A model generated the notes under the pieces. It was not told the origin of the DNA. It worked only from the letters and a program-made list of their open reading frames with translations, and did no database searches. Positions 28,321 through 37,670 of a stretch of 64,000 nucleotides of DNA are shown piece by piece; positions within the stretch are counted from its first letter, which is position 1, and each line of letters starts with the position of its first letter. Both the position numbers and the translations under genes were made by a program. Origin of the DNA: Synechococcus sp. BL107 (GTDB lineage: Bacteria > Cyanobacteriota > Cyanobacteriia > PCC-6307 > Cyanobiaceae); the NCBI RefSeq assembly GCF_000153805.1, contig NZ_DS022298.1, positions 1,285,434-1,349,433 of the forward strand, given 5' to 3'.

Positions 28321-29292
28321 TCATAGCTGCCAAAGATTCACCCATTGGCCGATCAGCAGCACGCCAAGGCTGGCGGCGATGGCGGTGATGGCAATGGCGC
28401 GCGGACGCATCAAAACAGTGAACAATCCGGCCAGTTTTAGGTCGACCACCGGTCCTAAAAGAAGAAACGCCAGCAGTGCACCGGGAGTGACCTGTGCCGC
28501 AAAGCCCAAGGCGAGGAAGGCATCAACGCTGGAGCACACCGACACCACCACGGCCAGCAGCATCAACGCCAAAATTGACCCCGTTGGGGCCCCACCCACG
28601 GCGAGCAACCAACTGCGCGGTAGCCAGGTTTGAACGAGGGCGGCGATCAGGCAACCCAGCACGAGCAGGGCTAACAGATCCAAAAATTCGCGGCTGCTTT
28701 GCTCCAGCACTTCCAAAGGTCGGAGTCGTTCGGGTTGGGCTGGTGCAATCTCACTGAGGGGATCACCGATTAAACCGCTGCTGCGATGCAAAAGCCCAAT
28801 CCTGCTTAGGGGTTGGCTCATCCTGCGTTCGCTGAGAAGAGCCGATTCCAGCAATTGGGTTTCCGGTAGCTGGACCAGCAGCAAGCTCAGCAAAACGGCA
28901 ATCACAAAGGCCCCCAATGGCCGTGCAATTAACAGCCAGGGTTGATCCGGGAAAGCGGCCCAGGTGCTCGCCAACACAATGGGATTGAGAACCGGCGCCG
29001 CAAAGAGAAAGCCAAATGCCGTGCCCATGGGTGCACCGCTCGCCAGGAGCCTTCTGGCAACCGGCACATTGCCGCATTCGCAGGCGGGAAGTGCAAAGCC
29101 CATCAGGGCCCCGGTGATTGGAGCCAGCAGTGGGTTTTTGGGAAGCCTGTGCACCCAGGCGGTCTGGGGAACCAGCCAGCGCGCCATCCCCGCGATCGCA
29201 ACCCCCAACAAGAGGAAGGGAATGGCTTCCAGCAAGAGGCCCTGGAAGATCGCCCAGGCGGTCGAGACTTTCTCCAAGCTCGGCGCCAACAA
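28321..29292 (-). CDS. DUF318/UPF0718 permease
   Basis: 323-residue polytopic permease. The diagnostic motif GFALPACECGNVPVARRL, with its Cys-Glu-Cys, is near residue 65, and a matching hydrophobic half (VVSVCSSVDAFLALGFAAQ) follows a central polar loop. The family exports or moves unidentified metal or metalloid substrates and pairs with TIGR03943 proteins. The likely start is TTG 29292, with AGAAGG about 12 bases upstream. Its nearness to the znu genes suggests, but does not prove, zinc. Confidence 0.85.
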   Translation of the reverse strand: MLAPSLEKVSTAWAIFQGLLLEAIPFLLLGVAIAGMARWLVPQTAWVHRLPKNPLLAPITGALMGFALPACECGNVPVARRLLASGAPMGTAFGFLFAAPVLNPIVLASTWAAFPDQPWLLIARPLGAFVIAVLLSLLLVQLPETQLLESALLSERRMSQPLSRIGLLHRSSGLIGDPLSEIAPAQPERLRPLEVLEQSSREFLDLLALLVLGCLIAALVQTWLPRSWLLAVGGAPTGSILALMLLAVVVSVCSSVDAFLALGFAAQVTPGALLAFLLLGPVVDLKLAGLFTVLMRPRAIAITAIAASLGVLLIGQWVNLWQL

Positions 29293-29372
29293 GGTGTGTT
29301 CACCTTCTCAGGTCGTTTGCGAAAAAGAAAGCGGCAAGGCTTCATCCTGGGATGCAGATGGCTCTGGGCTCC

Positions 29373-32300
29373 ATGGCTGCTTGGCGCTTTTGGCTGGATC
29401 GCGGCGGCACCTTCACCGATCTGATCGGCTGTGACCCCACCGGGACACTGCACATCCGAAAAGTGCTCTCTGAAGGGGGTGAGGGAGATCCAGCAGTGCA
29501 GGCAATGCGGGAGCTTTTGGGGATCTCGACCGGGGAACTTATCGGGCCTGGACAAATTGAGAGCGTTCGGTTGGGAACCACAGTTGCCACGAATGCCTTA
29601 TTGGAGCGCCGTGGTGCACCGCTGGTGTTGCTCACCAACCGTGGTTTGGCTGATCTGCTGCGCATCGGGGATCAACATCGCGCTGATCTCTTTGCATTCG
29701 TCCAGTCGGAACGCCCATTTTTGGCCAGCGAGGTGGTCGAAGTGCCGGGACGTTTGGATGCCGATGGTGCTGAGTTGGAGTCGTCCCTCTGGAACGACGA
29801 CTTACGCAACCGTCTCGCGGCGCTTCGCGCCCGTGGTTTGGATGATGTGGTGGTGGCGTTGTTGCATGCCCACCGCAACCCCGCCCACGAGTTGCAGTGT
29901 GCCGACGAACTGACGGCGCTGGGTTTTCACCGGGTGGTGTGTTCCCATCAGGTCAGCGTCAAGCCACGCCTGGTGCCCCGTGGTCAGACGGCGCTGGTGG
30001 AGGCGGCTGTTGCTCCGGTGCTGCATGGTTACCTGCAACAGGTGCAAACGGCGCTTGGGTCATCGACGCCCGTTCGAGTGATGACCTCCAGCGGAGCCTT
30101 GCAATCGATTAAGGGCCTGATGGCCAAAGACACCATTCTTTCGGGCCCTGCTGCTGGGATGGTGGGGGCGATCGCTGCGGCACGGGGCTCCGGCTTTGAG
30201 CGAGTGCCCGTCTTGGGGTTCGATATGGGGGGTACGTCGACAGACGTGTTTTGTGTTGAGTCGGCTGAAGATGCGGCGTTGCGCCTCGTGCAGGAGCAAA
30301 CCGACATCGCTGGCCTCCAACTTCTGGCGCCACGCTTACCGATTGAAACGGTGGCTGCTGGTGGGGGGTCGGTGCTGCAAAAGGACGGCGATCGCGTGCG
30401 GGTGGGTCCACGCTCGGCGGGGGCGCGGCCTGGACCCGCCTGCTATCGAGCCGGAGGACCGCTCACGATTACCGATGCCAACCTGCTGCTGGGGCGGCTA
30501 CAGCTGCAGCGTTTCCCCAGTGTGTTTGGTGTGCATGCTGATCAACCGCCAGACCTTGGGGTGGTGCAACAGCAGTTTGGGGAGTTGGCAACCGAGCTTG
30601 GCCAACGCCCAGAGCAGTTGGCGGAGGGTGCTTTGCAACTGGCGATCGAGCGAATGGCGGCTGCGATTCGTCGTGTTTCCTTGCATCGCGGGCAGGATAT
30701 CCGTGGCGGCGTGTTGGTGGCCTATGGCGGTGCCGGCGGGCAGCATGCTTGCCGGCTGGCCGAAGAGCTGGGATTGGTTTCGGTGTTGCTGCATCCCATG
30801 GCCGGCGTGTTGTCTGCCTACGGGATGGGACAGGCCCGCCAACGTCGACGCTTGCAATTTCACCTTGGTGCGGAGCTCACGGATGCGTTGCTCGTAACGC
30901 TGCTGGAGCGGGCCGAAGAGCTGACGCAGCAAGCACGCCAACAGTTGATCGATCAGGGGGATGGATCGGACCGCTCCCATAACCAAGCGGAAATTTGGCT
31001 GTCTTTGGAGCTGCGCTACCCCGGTGCTGAGCAGACTCTGATGCTGCCTTTCGAGAAGGGAATGAAGTCGTCTGCCTTGGTAACGGCATTTCAGGAGAGG
31101 CATCGGCAGCGCTTTGGCTACTGCATCCGTTCTGAGCAGTTGTTGATTGTGGAGATGCTCAATGTGGAGGTGGCTGCCCCCCAACAGTTTCAACCGCCAG
31201 AACTTTGCGCCAACGCTGGCCAATCGCCTCGGGATTTGATGCCCCAGCGCGTACCCATGCATCTGCGGCATGGGGGCTGGCAGAGCGTTGCCTTGTTCGA
31301 TCGGGAGGAGTTGCCCGTTGGGATTTGCATCGAGGGGCCTGCCTTGATTGCTGAGGCCACGGGTTGTGTCGTGGTGGAGAGCGGCTGGACAGCGCGGGTG
31401 GATCGTGCCGCCGCTTTGGTGTTGCAACAGGGGCCCATCGCTTCAAAAGATGCTGAGCAATTAGATGTTGAGAAGTCAGCGTTGAACCAGGATGATCCTG
31501 TGCTGGCAGAGCTATATCGCCATCGCTTTATGGCGATCGCTGAGCAAATGGGAGAGCGCCTTCGTCTGACGAGTCGTTCGGTCAATATCCGCGAACGGCT
31601 TGATTTTTCCTGTGCGCTGTTTGATTCCCAGGGTGGACTGGTCGCCAATGCACCGCACATTCCTGTGCATCTCGGTTCCATGGGAGACAGCGTGCGTGAT
31701 CTGTTCGAGCAGGTGGCTGCTGGCGCGGTACTCCCCTTGCAACCTGGCGACACCCTGTTGAGCAATGACCCTTTCCATGGCGGAACCCATCTCCCAGACA
31801 TCACGGCGATGACGCCGGTGTTTTGTGGTGGTCTGAATCCCAGCTTCTTCGTGGCGAGCCGTGGTCACCATGCCGATGTTGGGGGGATCAGTCCCGGTTC
31901 AATGCCGTCGTTCAGCACCAGCATTGATGACGAGGGTCTGTTGCTGCGCAATCTGTTGTTTGTGCGCAATGGTGCGATCAACATCTCAAGCTTGGAGACA
32001 TCCTTTCGAGAGATGGCGATACCCCCTCGCAATCCTCAGGAATTACTAGCCGACTTACAGGCCCAGGTGGCCGCAAACCAAGCGGGTATCGAAGGGCTCC
32101 AACGCTTGGTCGAACGGGAGGGAGAGGCGATGGTGCAGGAACAGATGCAGGGGTTGCAAGATCATGCGGCGGCCTGTGTTCGGCGTCTGATCTCTGGTTT
32201 GGCTGATGCGAGCCATGAGCTGCACTTGGATGATGGCGCCACCCTGGCGGTGCAGATTGGCATTCACCGCGATCAACAGAACCGCGATCAACACAAACTG

Positions 32301-33047
32301 CTGCTGGATTTTCGTGGAACATCGCAACAGCAGCTGGGAAATTTCAACGCACCGCTTTCGGTTACCCGTGCGGTTGTGTTGTACGTGATCCGTTGTCTGC
32401 TCGACGACGACATTCCATTGAATGAAGGTTGCTTTGCACCGTTGGAGATATGCGTTCCGCTGGGTTGCCTGTTGAATCCGGAGGCACCGGCTGCTGTGGT
32501 GGCTGGGAATGTGGAGGTGTCTCAATCTCTGTGCAATCTGCTTTTTGGTGCCTTTGGCGTGCTCGCTGCTGGTCAAGGCACGATGAACAATCTCAGCTTT
32601 GGCAATGGGCGCTGTCAGTACTACGAAACGGTGGCCGGCGGCGGTGGTGCCGGTAAGGGCTTTGCTGGCTCCGTGGGCTTGCAATCGCACATGACGAACT
32701 CAAGGCTGACGGATCCTGAGGTTTTGGAAGCTCGTTACCCGGTGCGTTTAGAGCGTTTTGCACTCCGTTCCGGTAGCGGTGGTGATGGCTGCTGGCGAGG
32801 TGGTGATGGGCTGGAGCGCACCATCCGTTTCCTCGAACCGATGAGCCTCTCCCTGATCAGTGGGTCACGGCGAGTGGCGCCCTTTGGACTCGATGGAGGA
32901 ACGAGCGGTGCTTGTGGCGAGAATCAGTTGATCCGTGCCGATGGAACGGAAGAGCGATTACCTGGTTTGGTTCAGCTGGAGCTCAAGGCAGGGGAGGCGA
33001 TCAAGATGTTGACGCCCGGTGGGGGGGGATATGGAGTGTCTGCGTAA
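29373..33047 (+). CDS. Fused hydantoinase A/B (5-oxoprolinase-type) protein
   Basis: 1224 residues joining HyuA and HyuB halves in one chain, as in eukaryotic and some bacterial 5-oxoprolinases. The N-terminal half has the ASKHA-like WRFWLDRGGTFTDLIG, RLGTTVATNALLERRG and VLGFDMGGTSTDVFCVE; the HyuB half has LRLTSRSVNIRERLDFSCA, DPFHGGTHLPDITAMTPVF and VAGGGGAGKGFAGSVG. It probably opens 5-oxoproline with ATP to give glutamate. ATG 29373 is chosen because the conserved WxFWxDRGGTFTD block follows it; ATG 29352 is possible. Divergent from the permease. Confidence 0.88.
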   Translation: MAAWRFWLDRGGTFTDLIGCDPTGTLHIRKVLSEGGEGDPAVQAMRELLGISTGELIGPGQIESVRLGTTVATNALLERRGAPLVLLTNRGLADLLRIGDQHRADLFAFVQSERPFLASEVVEVPGRLDADGAELESSLWNDDLRNRLAALRARGLDDVVVALLHAHRNPAHELQCADELTALGFHRVVCSHQVSVKPRLVPRGQTALVEAAVAPVLHGYLQQVQTALGSSTPVRVMTSSGALQSIKGLMAKDTILSGPAAGMVGAIAAARGSGFERVPVLGFDMGGTSTDVFCVESAEDAALRLVQEQTDIAGLQLLAPRLPIETVAAGGGSVLQKDGDRVRVGPRSAGARPGPACYRAGGPLTITDANLLLGRLQLQRFPSVFGVHADQPPDLGVVQQQFGELATELGQRPEQLAEGALQLAIERMAAAIRRVSLHRGQDIRGGVLVAYGGAGGQHACRLAEELGLVSVLLHPMAGVLSAYGMGQARQRRRLQFHLGAELTDALLVTLLERAEELTQQARQQLIDQGDGSDRSHNQAEIWLSLELRYPGAEQTLMLPFEKGMKSSALVTAFQERHRQRFGYCIRSEQLLIVEMLNVEVAAPQQFQPPELCANAGQSPRDLMPQRVPMHLRHGGWQSVALFDREELPVGICIEGPALIAEATGCVVVESGWTARVDRAAALVLQQGPIASKDAEQLDVEKSALNQDDPVLAELYRHRFMAIAEQMGERLRLTSRSVNIRERLDFSCALFDSQGGLVANAPHIPVHLGSMGDSVRDLFEQVAAGAVLPLQPGDTLLSNDPFHGGTHLPDITAMTPVFCGGLNPSFFVASRGHHADVGGISPGSMPSFSTSIDDEGLLLRNLLFVRNGAINISSLETSFREMAIPPRNPQELLADLQAQVAANQAGIEGLQRLVEREGEAMVQEQMQGLQDHAAACVRRLISGLADASHELHLDDGATLAVQIGIHRDQQNRDQHKLLLDFRGTSQQQLGNFNAPLSVTRAVVLYVIRCLLDDDIPLNEGCFAPLEICVPLGCLLNPEAPAAVVAGNVEVSQSLCNLLFGAFGVLAAGQGTMNNLSFGNGRCQYYETVAGGGGAGKGFAGSVGLQSHMTNSRLTDPEVLEARYPVRLERFALRSGSGGDGCWRGGDGLERTIRFLEPMSLSLISGSRRVAPFGLDGGTSGACGENQLIRADGTEERLPGLVQLELKAGEAIKMLTPGGGGYGVSA

Positions 33048-33126
33048 GGGAATCATTGATTTGGTCTTAAGGCTGCTCACCCCCCGCAACGTTTTGGCGC
33101 AGGCTTGGTGTAGCGATGTTTGACGT

Positions 33127-33450
33127 ATGGCATTTCTGCACACCCTTCAAACGAATTTGCTTCGATACAACTCCCCGGTGACTTCAGACCAGGAGGAGTA
33201 CTTCAGTTGTGCCCGCAATCTGGTGGTTGCACAGTTTCAGCTTGCCGATCAGGAACTGACAAAACGGCTCTGGCAAGACGTTGCTGATCGCAATCTCGAT
33301 GTTGATCGGATTGAGAATTTGATGTACCGGTGTTTCTTTCAAAGCGATAAAGATGCTTTAAGTGCGGCTGATGAGGCTTTTCTCGCTGAGAGGCGTCAAC
33401 AATCCAGCCAAGCAAGTGAAACAAGAGTAGGTGTTTTTGAGCACTGTTAA
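33127..33450 (+). CDS. Small conserved hypothetical protein
   Basis: 107 residues, mostly helical and soluble (DQELTKRLWQDVADRNLDVDRIENLMYRCFF), without signal peptide or known motif. It stands alone 80 bp after the oxoprolinase. ATG with no strong ribosome site. Unknown function. Confidence 0.6.
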   Translation: MAFLHTLQTNLLRYNSPVTSDQEEYFSCARNLVVAQFQLADQELTKRLWQDVADRNLDVDRIENLMYRCFFQSDKDALSAADEAFLAERRQQSSQASETRVGVFEHC

Positions 33451-33499
33451 AGCTCAACGATTGCGGGCAGAATTGCGGTGGAAGTCGGTCTTGTTCTGC

Positions 33500-33835
33500 T
33501 CAGAGTTGTGGGGGTGTGATTCCCACAAATTTTGCGGCGAGCACCAAATCAGCTTGTGTTAATCCGTTCACTTTGTGCGTATAAATCGTGGCATCAGCAC
33601 GCCCCCAGCCGAGGCTGAATTCAGCATGGTGACCTTCCTGTTCGCAAATCTGACCCGCAGCGTTCACCCAATCAAGTGCACTTTGAAAGTCTTTAAAGCG
33701 AAGTGTTCGACTGAGATGGTGGTTGTCGATGACCGACCAACCGGGGAGTTCAGGGAGTGCCGCCTCGAGTTCTGATGTCGTGAGCTTGGGAGCCCCGATT
33801 TGGCATGGCGTACATGACTGATGGGCTAAGTCCAA
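33500..33835 (-). CDS. phhB: Pterin-4-alpha-carbinolamine dehydratase
   Basis: Dehydrates 4a-hydroxytetrahydropterin to regenerate the pterin cofactor. The signature EGHHAEFSLGWGRADATIYT plus HKVNGLTQADLVLA matches the family, and PELPGWSV is the usual N-terminal strand. The N-terminal block AHQSCTPCQIGAPKLT also resembles the family's Cys-containing start. TTG 33835 therefore gives 111 residues; the ATG at 33874 would nearly touch the divergent small gene. Confidence 0.85.
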   Translation of the reverse strand: MDLAHQSCTPCQIGAPKLTTSELEAALPELPGWSVIDNHHLSRTLRFKDFQSALDWVNAAGQICEQEGHHAEFSLGWGRADATIYTHKVNGLTQADLVLAAKFVGITPPQL

Positions 33836-33877
33836 AATGTACGAGTGGATTTGTGGTCGGTTCTTAGTCTGCATCCC

Positions 33878-34048
33878 ATGGACGATTTCGATCCTATTTC
33901 GATCACGCTCTTCTGCGTTGCCTTGGCATCAACGGCCACGGTGCTGTTGTACGGATTTACACGGACAACGCGTCATGAGATTCAACGAACCCAAATGCGT
34001 CGCATGCGGAAAAGGCTCAATCGTATGTTTCCGGGGCAAAAGGATTAA
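33878..34048 (+). CDS. Small membrane protein
   Basis: 56 residues, ATG 33878 (MDDFDPISITLFCVALASTA). One membrane segment at 6-26 is followed by a very basic tail (RRMRKRLNRMF), giving a predicted N-out or cytoplasmic-tail single-pass protein. Divergent from the pterin dehydratase. Unknown function. Confidence 0.5.
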   Translation: MDDFDPISITLFCVALASTATVLLYGFTRTTRHEIQRTQMRRMRKRLNRMFPGQKD

Positions 34049-34070
34049 GACCGGCTAGCTGTTCCAACCT

Positions 34071-34556
34071 TTAAAGGGTTTCTGGTCGAAGCCGGCTGGG
34101 GCGATAAGCAATCACAAATTGTTGATGGTTTGTTCCGTCGTGTTTAACGGCGGTGATGAGGTCTTCTCCGGTGTTCCATACCCAAATTTGTTCGTTCTGT
34201 TTTGGATCCATGGAGCTGGTGCTGAGCGGAGATCCGTGGCGAGCACGAAGCCCTGCCAACACTTCCGTCATGTCGTCGATGGCGAATTCGTAGGCCAACG
34301 ATTGGAGCCCAGTATCTGGGGTGAGGTCAAACGTCACTTGCGATACGGGTAGGCGATCCAGCATCACGTTGCGCGCGAAGAAGCGTTCTGGATGCGTTGT
34401 ATTGGCCTGGTGGATCTCACCGAGATGGGCGTGAACTTGGTCGAGGGGCATGCCCCAGGCCAAGCCTTCAACGCAGGCTTGAACGGGTTGGAGACCCCAA
34501 AGAATGATCAGCGATGCCATCAGGCTGATCAGTGCTGCTTGCAATCGGTTCAGCAT
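34071..34556 (-). CDS. Secreted conserved hypothetical protein
   Basis: 161 residues with a clear signal peptide (LQAALISLMASLIILWGLQPVQA, cleavage before CVEG). The mature part has WGMPLDQVHAHLGEI and DLTPDTGLQSLAYEF, a pattern seen in small periplasmic proteins that repeat a short beta-alpha unit. The first mature residue is Cys, but no lipobox is evident. Function unknown. Confidence 0.6.
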   Translation of the reverse strand: MLNRLQAALISLMASLIILWGLQPVQACVEGLAWGMPLDQVHAHLGEIHQANTTHPERFFARNVMLDRLPVSQVTFDLTPDTGLQSLAYEFAIDDMTEVLAGLRARHGSPLSTSSMDPKQNEQIWVWNTGEDLITAVKHDGTNHQQFVIAYRPSRLRPETL

Positions 34557-34712
34557 TACAGCCTTGTTCTTCTCTCCATACTGCCGAGGAGAGTTCCCAG
34601 GTCGTTAAAAAGAATCTGGAAGAAACAGGGTGCATGTGTTCGTTGCATTGAAGATCGGGGCATGCTTTCCAAAGCTTGATTCAAACGGTCGAACCTTGAG
34701 CTCACAAAACGG

Positions 34713-34958
34713 ATGACAATTAATGATTTAAAAGCTGATCTCACGTCTCGTTTGGGAAAAACAGTTGACTCTTTGTGCACGAGAGATGGAACAATTGCGT
34801 TGGCCATCGAAGATTTATATCAACCATCACCGGCGGGGTTTGGCGGTAAGTTGTTTTTAAAGGATGGCTCACAATTCGCTTGGGAGCTTTGGCTTGAAGA
34901 TGGCGAAAGCTGGAATTTTCATGCAAGGCCCATGGGTGGGGAGGAGGATGTCCAATGA
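34713..34958 (+). CDS. Small hypothetical protein
   Basis: 81 residues, soluble, acidic C-terminus (GGEEDVQ), beta-rich middle (GGKLFLKDGSQFAWELWLED). Good coding look but no family recognised. It lies alone between a minus-strand secreted protein and the DUF411 gene. Confidence 0.5.
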   Translation: MTINDLKADLTSRLGKTVDSLCTRDGTIALAIEDLYQPSPAGFGGKLFLKDGSQFAWELWLEDGESWNFHARPMGGEEDVQ

Positions 34959-35147
34959 CAGGGCTCACCTTTGGTTTATGGGATGTCCTGACGGGATTGA
35001 ATGCTGGTCATTTGGACAGAAATTTGGCAGTTCGATGCAATGGAAGCCATGGCTGAATCGATTTTATTAGACCGTAAATATCAGCTTCTCACCTGGTTAT
35101 ACCTTGTCTTCCCCAATTACTTGATCACACGATTGCGTCAGCATTTG

Positions 35148-35597
35148 ATGTGGATGATTGCGATATTGCTGCTGTGTTTTGGATCTCCTGCGGCGGCGAT
35201 GGCTTCCACGGCTGGTGAGGAAGTTGTGGTGTTTCGTTCAGCCTATTGCGAGTGTTGTGAAGCATGGGAATCCCATATTGCTGAGGCAGGGTTTGTGGTT
35301 CAAGACCATGTCGCCGACGACATGGATGGCATTAAAGAGGCGATGGGAGTGCCGGCAGATTCGGCGTCTTGCCACACCGCGCGTGTATCCGGTTATGTGG
35401 TGGAGGGTCATGTTCCAGCTGCATCGATCCAACGGATGCTGAAGGAGCGTCCTGAAATTAAGGGTCTGGCGGCTCCAGGGATGCCCATGGGTTCCCCTGG
35501 TATGGAGGTTGATGGAATGGTTGCCGATCCTTTTTCTGTCTTTTCGATTGCCAACAACGGCACGATGGTTGAAATTGATTTTTATGGATCACATTGA
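35148..35597 (+). CDS. DUF411 family metal-binding protein
   Basis: 149 residues. The hallmark AYCECCEAWESHI (CxCC) is followed by DDMDGIKEAMGVPADSASCHTA, VVEGHVPAASIQRML and GLAAPGMPMGSPGME, all DUF411. It is secreted: a hydrophobic leader ends at AAAMA. ATG 35148 lacks basic residues before the core. TTG 35121 would add ITRLRQH and give a more typical signal peptide, so the start is uncertain. DUF411 proteins are linked to copper handling; the metal here is not shown. Confidence 0.85.
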   Translation: MWMIAILLLCFGSPAAAMASTAGEEVVVFRSAYCECCEAWESHIAEAGFVVQDHVADDMDGIKEAMGVPADSASCHTARVSGYVVEGHVPAASIQRMLKERPEIKGLAAPGMPMGSPGMEVDGMVADPFSVFSIANNGTMVEIDFYGSH

Positions 35598-35925
35598 GCC
35601 AACGATTCCATGTCTGTAAATGTCAATGATTATTTGTTTGAGTTATCATTGATCGGAGCAATTGAGATTAATCAATATTTTTCTGGCTCGTAAATATCTG
35701 ATTAAGGCCCTCAACTAATGGGCTCTATCTGTATCAAGCTATCGCGAAAATTTTGCTAATTCTTGAAGAGATGATTGGGTCCATATCCGTTGGGGTGCCT
35801 TGCTGTTGTTTCCTTCCTCTGGGGCATGAAGGTGCAAAAGCCTTTGGATTTGGCGTTGGGAAATCAAGTCGGAGTCGTCATCCCTCTTGTTCTCGCGCCA
35901 GAGTGCACTGCTTGCATGCGTTGTT
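35598..35925 (+). other. Intergenic region, no gene supported
   Basis: About 330 bp. It contains an 8-bp inverted repeat TCAATGAT/ATCATTGA with a 14-base spacer (35623-35652), which could be a weak transcript end for the DUF411 gene. Short frames over the right half have mixed composition and overlap the SDR start; none is called. Confidence 0.45.
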
Positions 35926-36753
35926 ATGGCAGATTCCCGTCGCACCGTTTTGATCACCGGTGCGTCCAGCGGCATTGGTTCTGTCACCGCGCATCTGTTG
36001 TTGGATCAAGGTTGGAACGTGTTTGCTGCAGCACGGCGTCAGGGGGCGATGGACGATCTTCAGCGTCGTGGGGCTGTGGTGCTTCCCCTGGATGTTGCTG
36101 ATGCTCGATCCCGTGAAGATCTCGCCGCAGAGATTCACGACAGGACCGGAGGACGGCTGGATGCTTTGGTCAACAACGCTGGATATGGGGAGGTGGGCCC
36201 CATGGAAACGATGGAGTTGGAGCGAGCCCGATCCATGTTCGAAGTGAACGTGTTCGGGTTGATGGGGCTCACGCAGCTGCTGTTGCCCGCTATGCGTGAT
36301 CGCTGTCGTGGCCGGATTATCAACGTGTCATCGATTGCTGGTCGCTTCGCGACTCCCGGTGCCGGCTGGTACTGCGCCAGTAAACATGCCGTGGAGGCGA
36401 TTAGTGATGCGATGCGCCTCGAATTGCATCAATTCGGAATTCAAGTGGTGCTTATCGAGCCTGGATTAATCCGCACCGGATTCGAACAAGCATCGGCTGA
36501 ATCGATGGATGAAGCAGGGAAGGATTCCGTTTGGGGAGAGATGATGCGACGGGTGGCCGCCGGATGGGCTGAGAGCTTCCGCAAGGGTTCAGACCCCCAG
36601 CTGGTGGCACGAACTATCGCAACGGCGCTTGAAACCAACCAGCCAAAATCGCGGTATCTGTGCGGAAGTGAATCCGAAGCGGTGCTGCTTCAACCATTCG
36701 TTCCTTCAGCCCTCTGGGATGTCTTGGTGAGACGGCGTCTATTGGGCTCCTAA
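35926..36753 (+). CDS. Short-chain dehydrogenase/reductase
   Basis: 275 residues. Classical SDR: TGASSGIGS (cofactor glycine motif), LDVAD, NNAGYGEVG, catalytic Ser in IINVSSIAGRF and YCASKHAVEAISDAMRLEL with the Tyr-x-x-x-Lys pair. The absence of basic residues right after the glycine loop leaves NAD versus NADP open. Substrate unknown. The ATG at 35926 gives the standard length; an in-frame upstream start adds 13 non-conserved residues. Confidence 0.88.
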   Translation: MADSRRTVLITGASSGIGSVTAHLLLDQGWNVFAAARRQGAMDDLQRRGAVVLPLDVADARSREDLAAEIHDRTGGRLDALVNNAGYGEVGPMETMELERARSMFEVNVFGLMGLTQLLLPAMRDRCRGRIINVSSIAGRFATPGAGWYCASKHAVEAISDAMRLELHQFGIQVVLIEPGLIRTGFEQASAESMDEAGKDSVWGEMMRRVAAGWAESFRKGSDPQLVARTIATALETNQPKSRYLCGSESEAVLLQPFVPSALWDVLVRRRLLGS

Positions 36754-36757
36754 TCAA

Positions 36758-37187
36758 TCAATTAATCAATTCAAGGCTGACATTGATTTCGCCAGCACGC
36801 ATCATCTTTAATTCATTGGCTGCGCCATGGGCGAGATCAATCAAGCGGTGATATTTAAATGGTCCTCTGTCATTGATTCATACATTGACGTATCTTCCAT
36901 TTTCTAAATTAGTCACACGAACAATTGTTCCAAAGGGAAGCGTGCGATGTGCAGCCGTGAACGCTCCTTTCTGCAATATTTCACCATTGGCTGTTCGACG
37001 TCCATAAAAACCAGGCCCATACCAACTCGCTATTCCGACACCGAGATGTTTGAGATTGGATGCTGGATGGTTTTGTTCTTGGAGGGAAGACTCTTGTAGA
37101 ACAGATTTAGTCGATGATTTGGGTTGGATTTGCTCTGCCGACGGCTGGTACCGCAATCAAAAGGAGCAGCAGGAGTCGATCATTCAC
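36758..37187 (-). pseudogene. rlpA: Decayed RlpA-like septal ring lipoprotein/lytic transglycosylase
   Basis: The double-psi barrel signature is present (GIASWYGPGFYGRRTANGE, GAFTAAHRTLPFGTIVRVTN), but the frame is broken twice. Reading through a TGA at 36878-36880 continues the family sequence INDRGPF...RLIDLAHGAANEL to a stop at 36758; family members have Arg (CGA) at the TGA position. At the 5' end a good signal peptide starts at GTG 37187 (NDRLLLLLLIAVPAVGRA) in a different frame from the barrel. So one nonsense and one frameshift mutation are inferred. No intact product is expected. Confidence 0.82.
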
Positions 37188-37265
37188 TCTGAACTAATGG
37201 AATGATTGCTCTAACCGTATCGAGGATCACTTGATTGACAATCCATCGAAAATTATATTATTACC

Positions 37266-37284
37266 CCTTGAAATTGTTTCAAGG
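37266..37284. repeat. Perfect 8-bp hairpin upstream of a small gene
   Basis: CCTTGAAA TTG TTTCAAGG, a perfect stem with a 3-base loop, in the 217-bp AT-rich gap between the decayed rlpA and the small gene at 37405. No T-run on either side. Function unclear. Confidence 0.4.
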
Positions 37285-37404
37285 CCTACTTTTGTGAGGC
37301 GCTATTTTTCGAAATGCTGATTTACAGAAGAGAGTGTTGCCTGTGTTACTGATGGTTCGTAGTGTTCTTGTTTTCATCTGAATCATTGAATTCCTGGGAT
37401 TGAG

Positions 37405-37572
37405 ATGCATCAATCAGAAATTAACAATTGGATTCGTGTTGCAGCACGGTTAGAAGCTGCTGGTTTGACCGAAACGATGTTTTATCAACGGGCCCGTGCG
37501 ATTTCCCTCGGGGAACCAGATCCATTGCAGGGCTTTGGAGTTGAGGCTGATGGGGATCAGAGCGGTCCTTGA
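37405..37572 (+). CDS. Tiny hypothetical soluble protein
   Basis: 55 residues, ATG 37405 (MHQSEINNWIRVAARLEAAG). An amphipathic helical N-terminus and an acidic Gly-rich tail (GVEADGDQSGP). GGGATTGAG just upstream may act as ribosome site. The pattern of a small helical protein with RARAISLGEPDPL looks coding, but no family is recognised. Confidence 0.5.
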   Translation: MHQSEINNWIRVAARLEAAGLTETMFYQRARAISLGEPDPLQGFGVEADGDQSGP

Positions 37573-37670
37573 TTAATTTGTGCGATGTAGTGATCACTAC
37601 TGAATTCTGATTTGACAGTTCACAGTTGCTGCTTCTCTTTTTCTATCGTTAATGGGGTTGCTAGCAGTAC

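Noticed and set aside
30498-31427. 309-codon minus-strand frame inside the oxoprolinase gene
   Set aside because: Antisense to a gene with continuous, recognisable family sequence; Gln/His-rich composition typical of shadows.
35623-35652. Inverted repeat TCAATGAT/ATCATTGA as a Zur site
   Set aside because: Arms are 14 bases apart, unlike the compact palindromes at znu and the CobW-like gene; better read as a hairpin.
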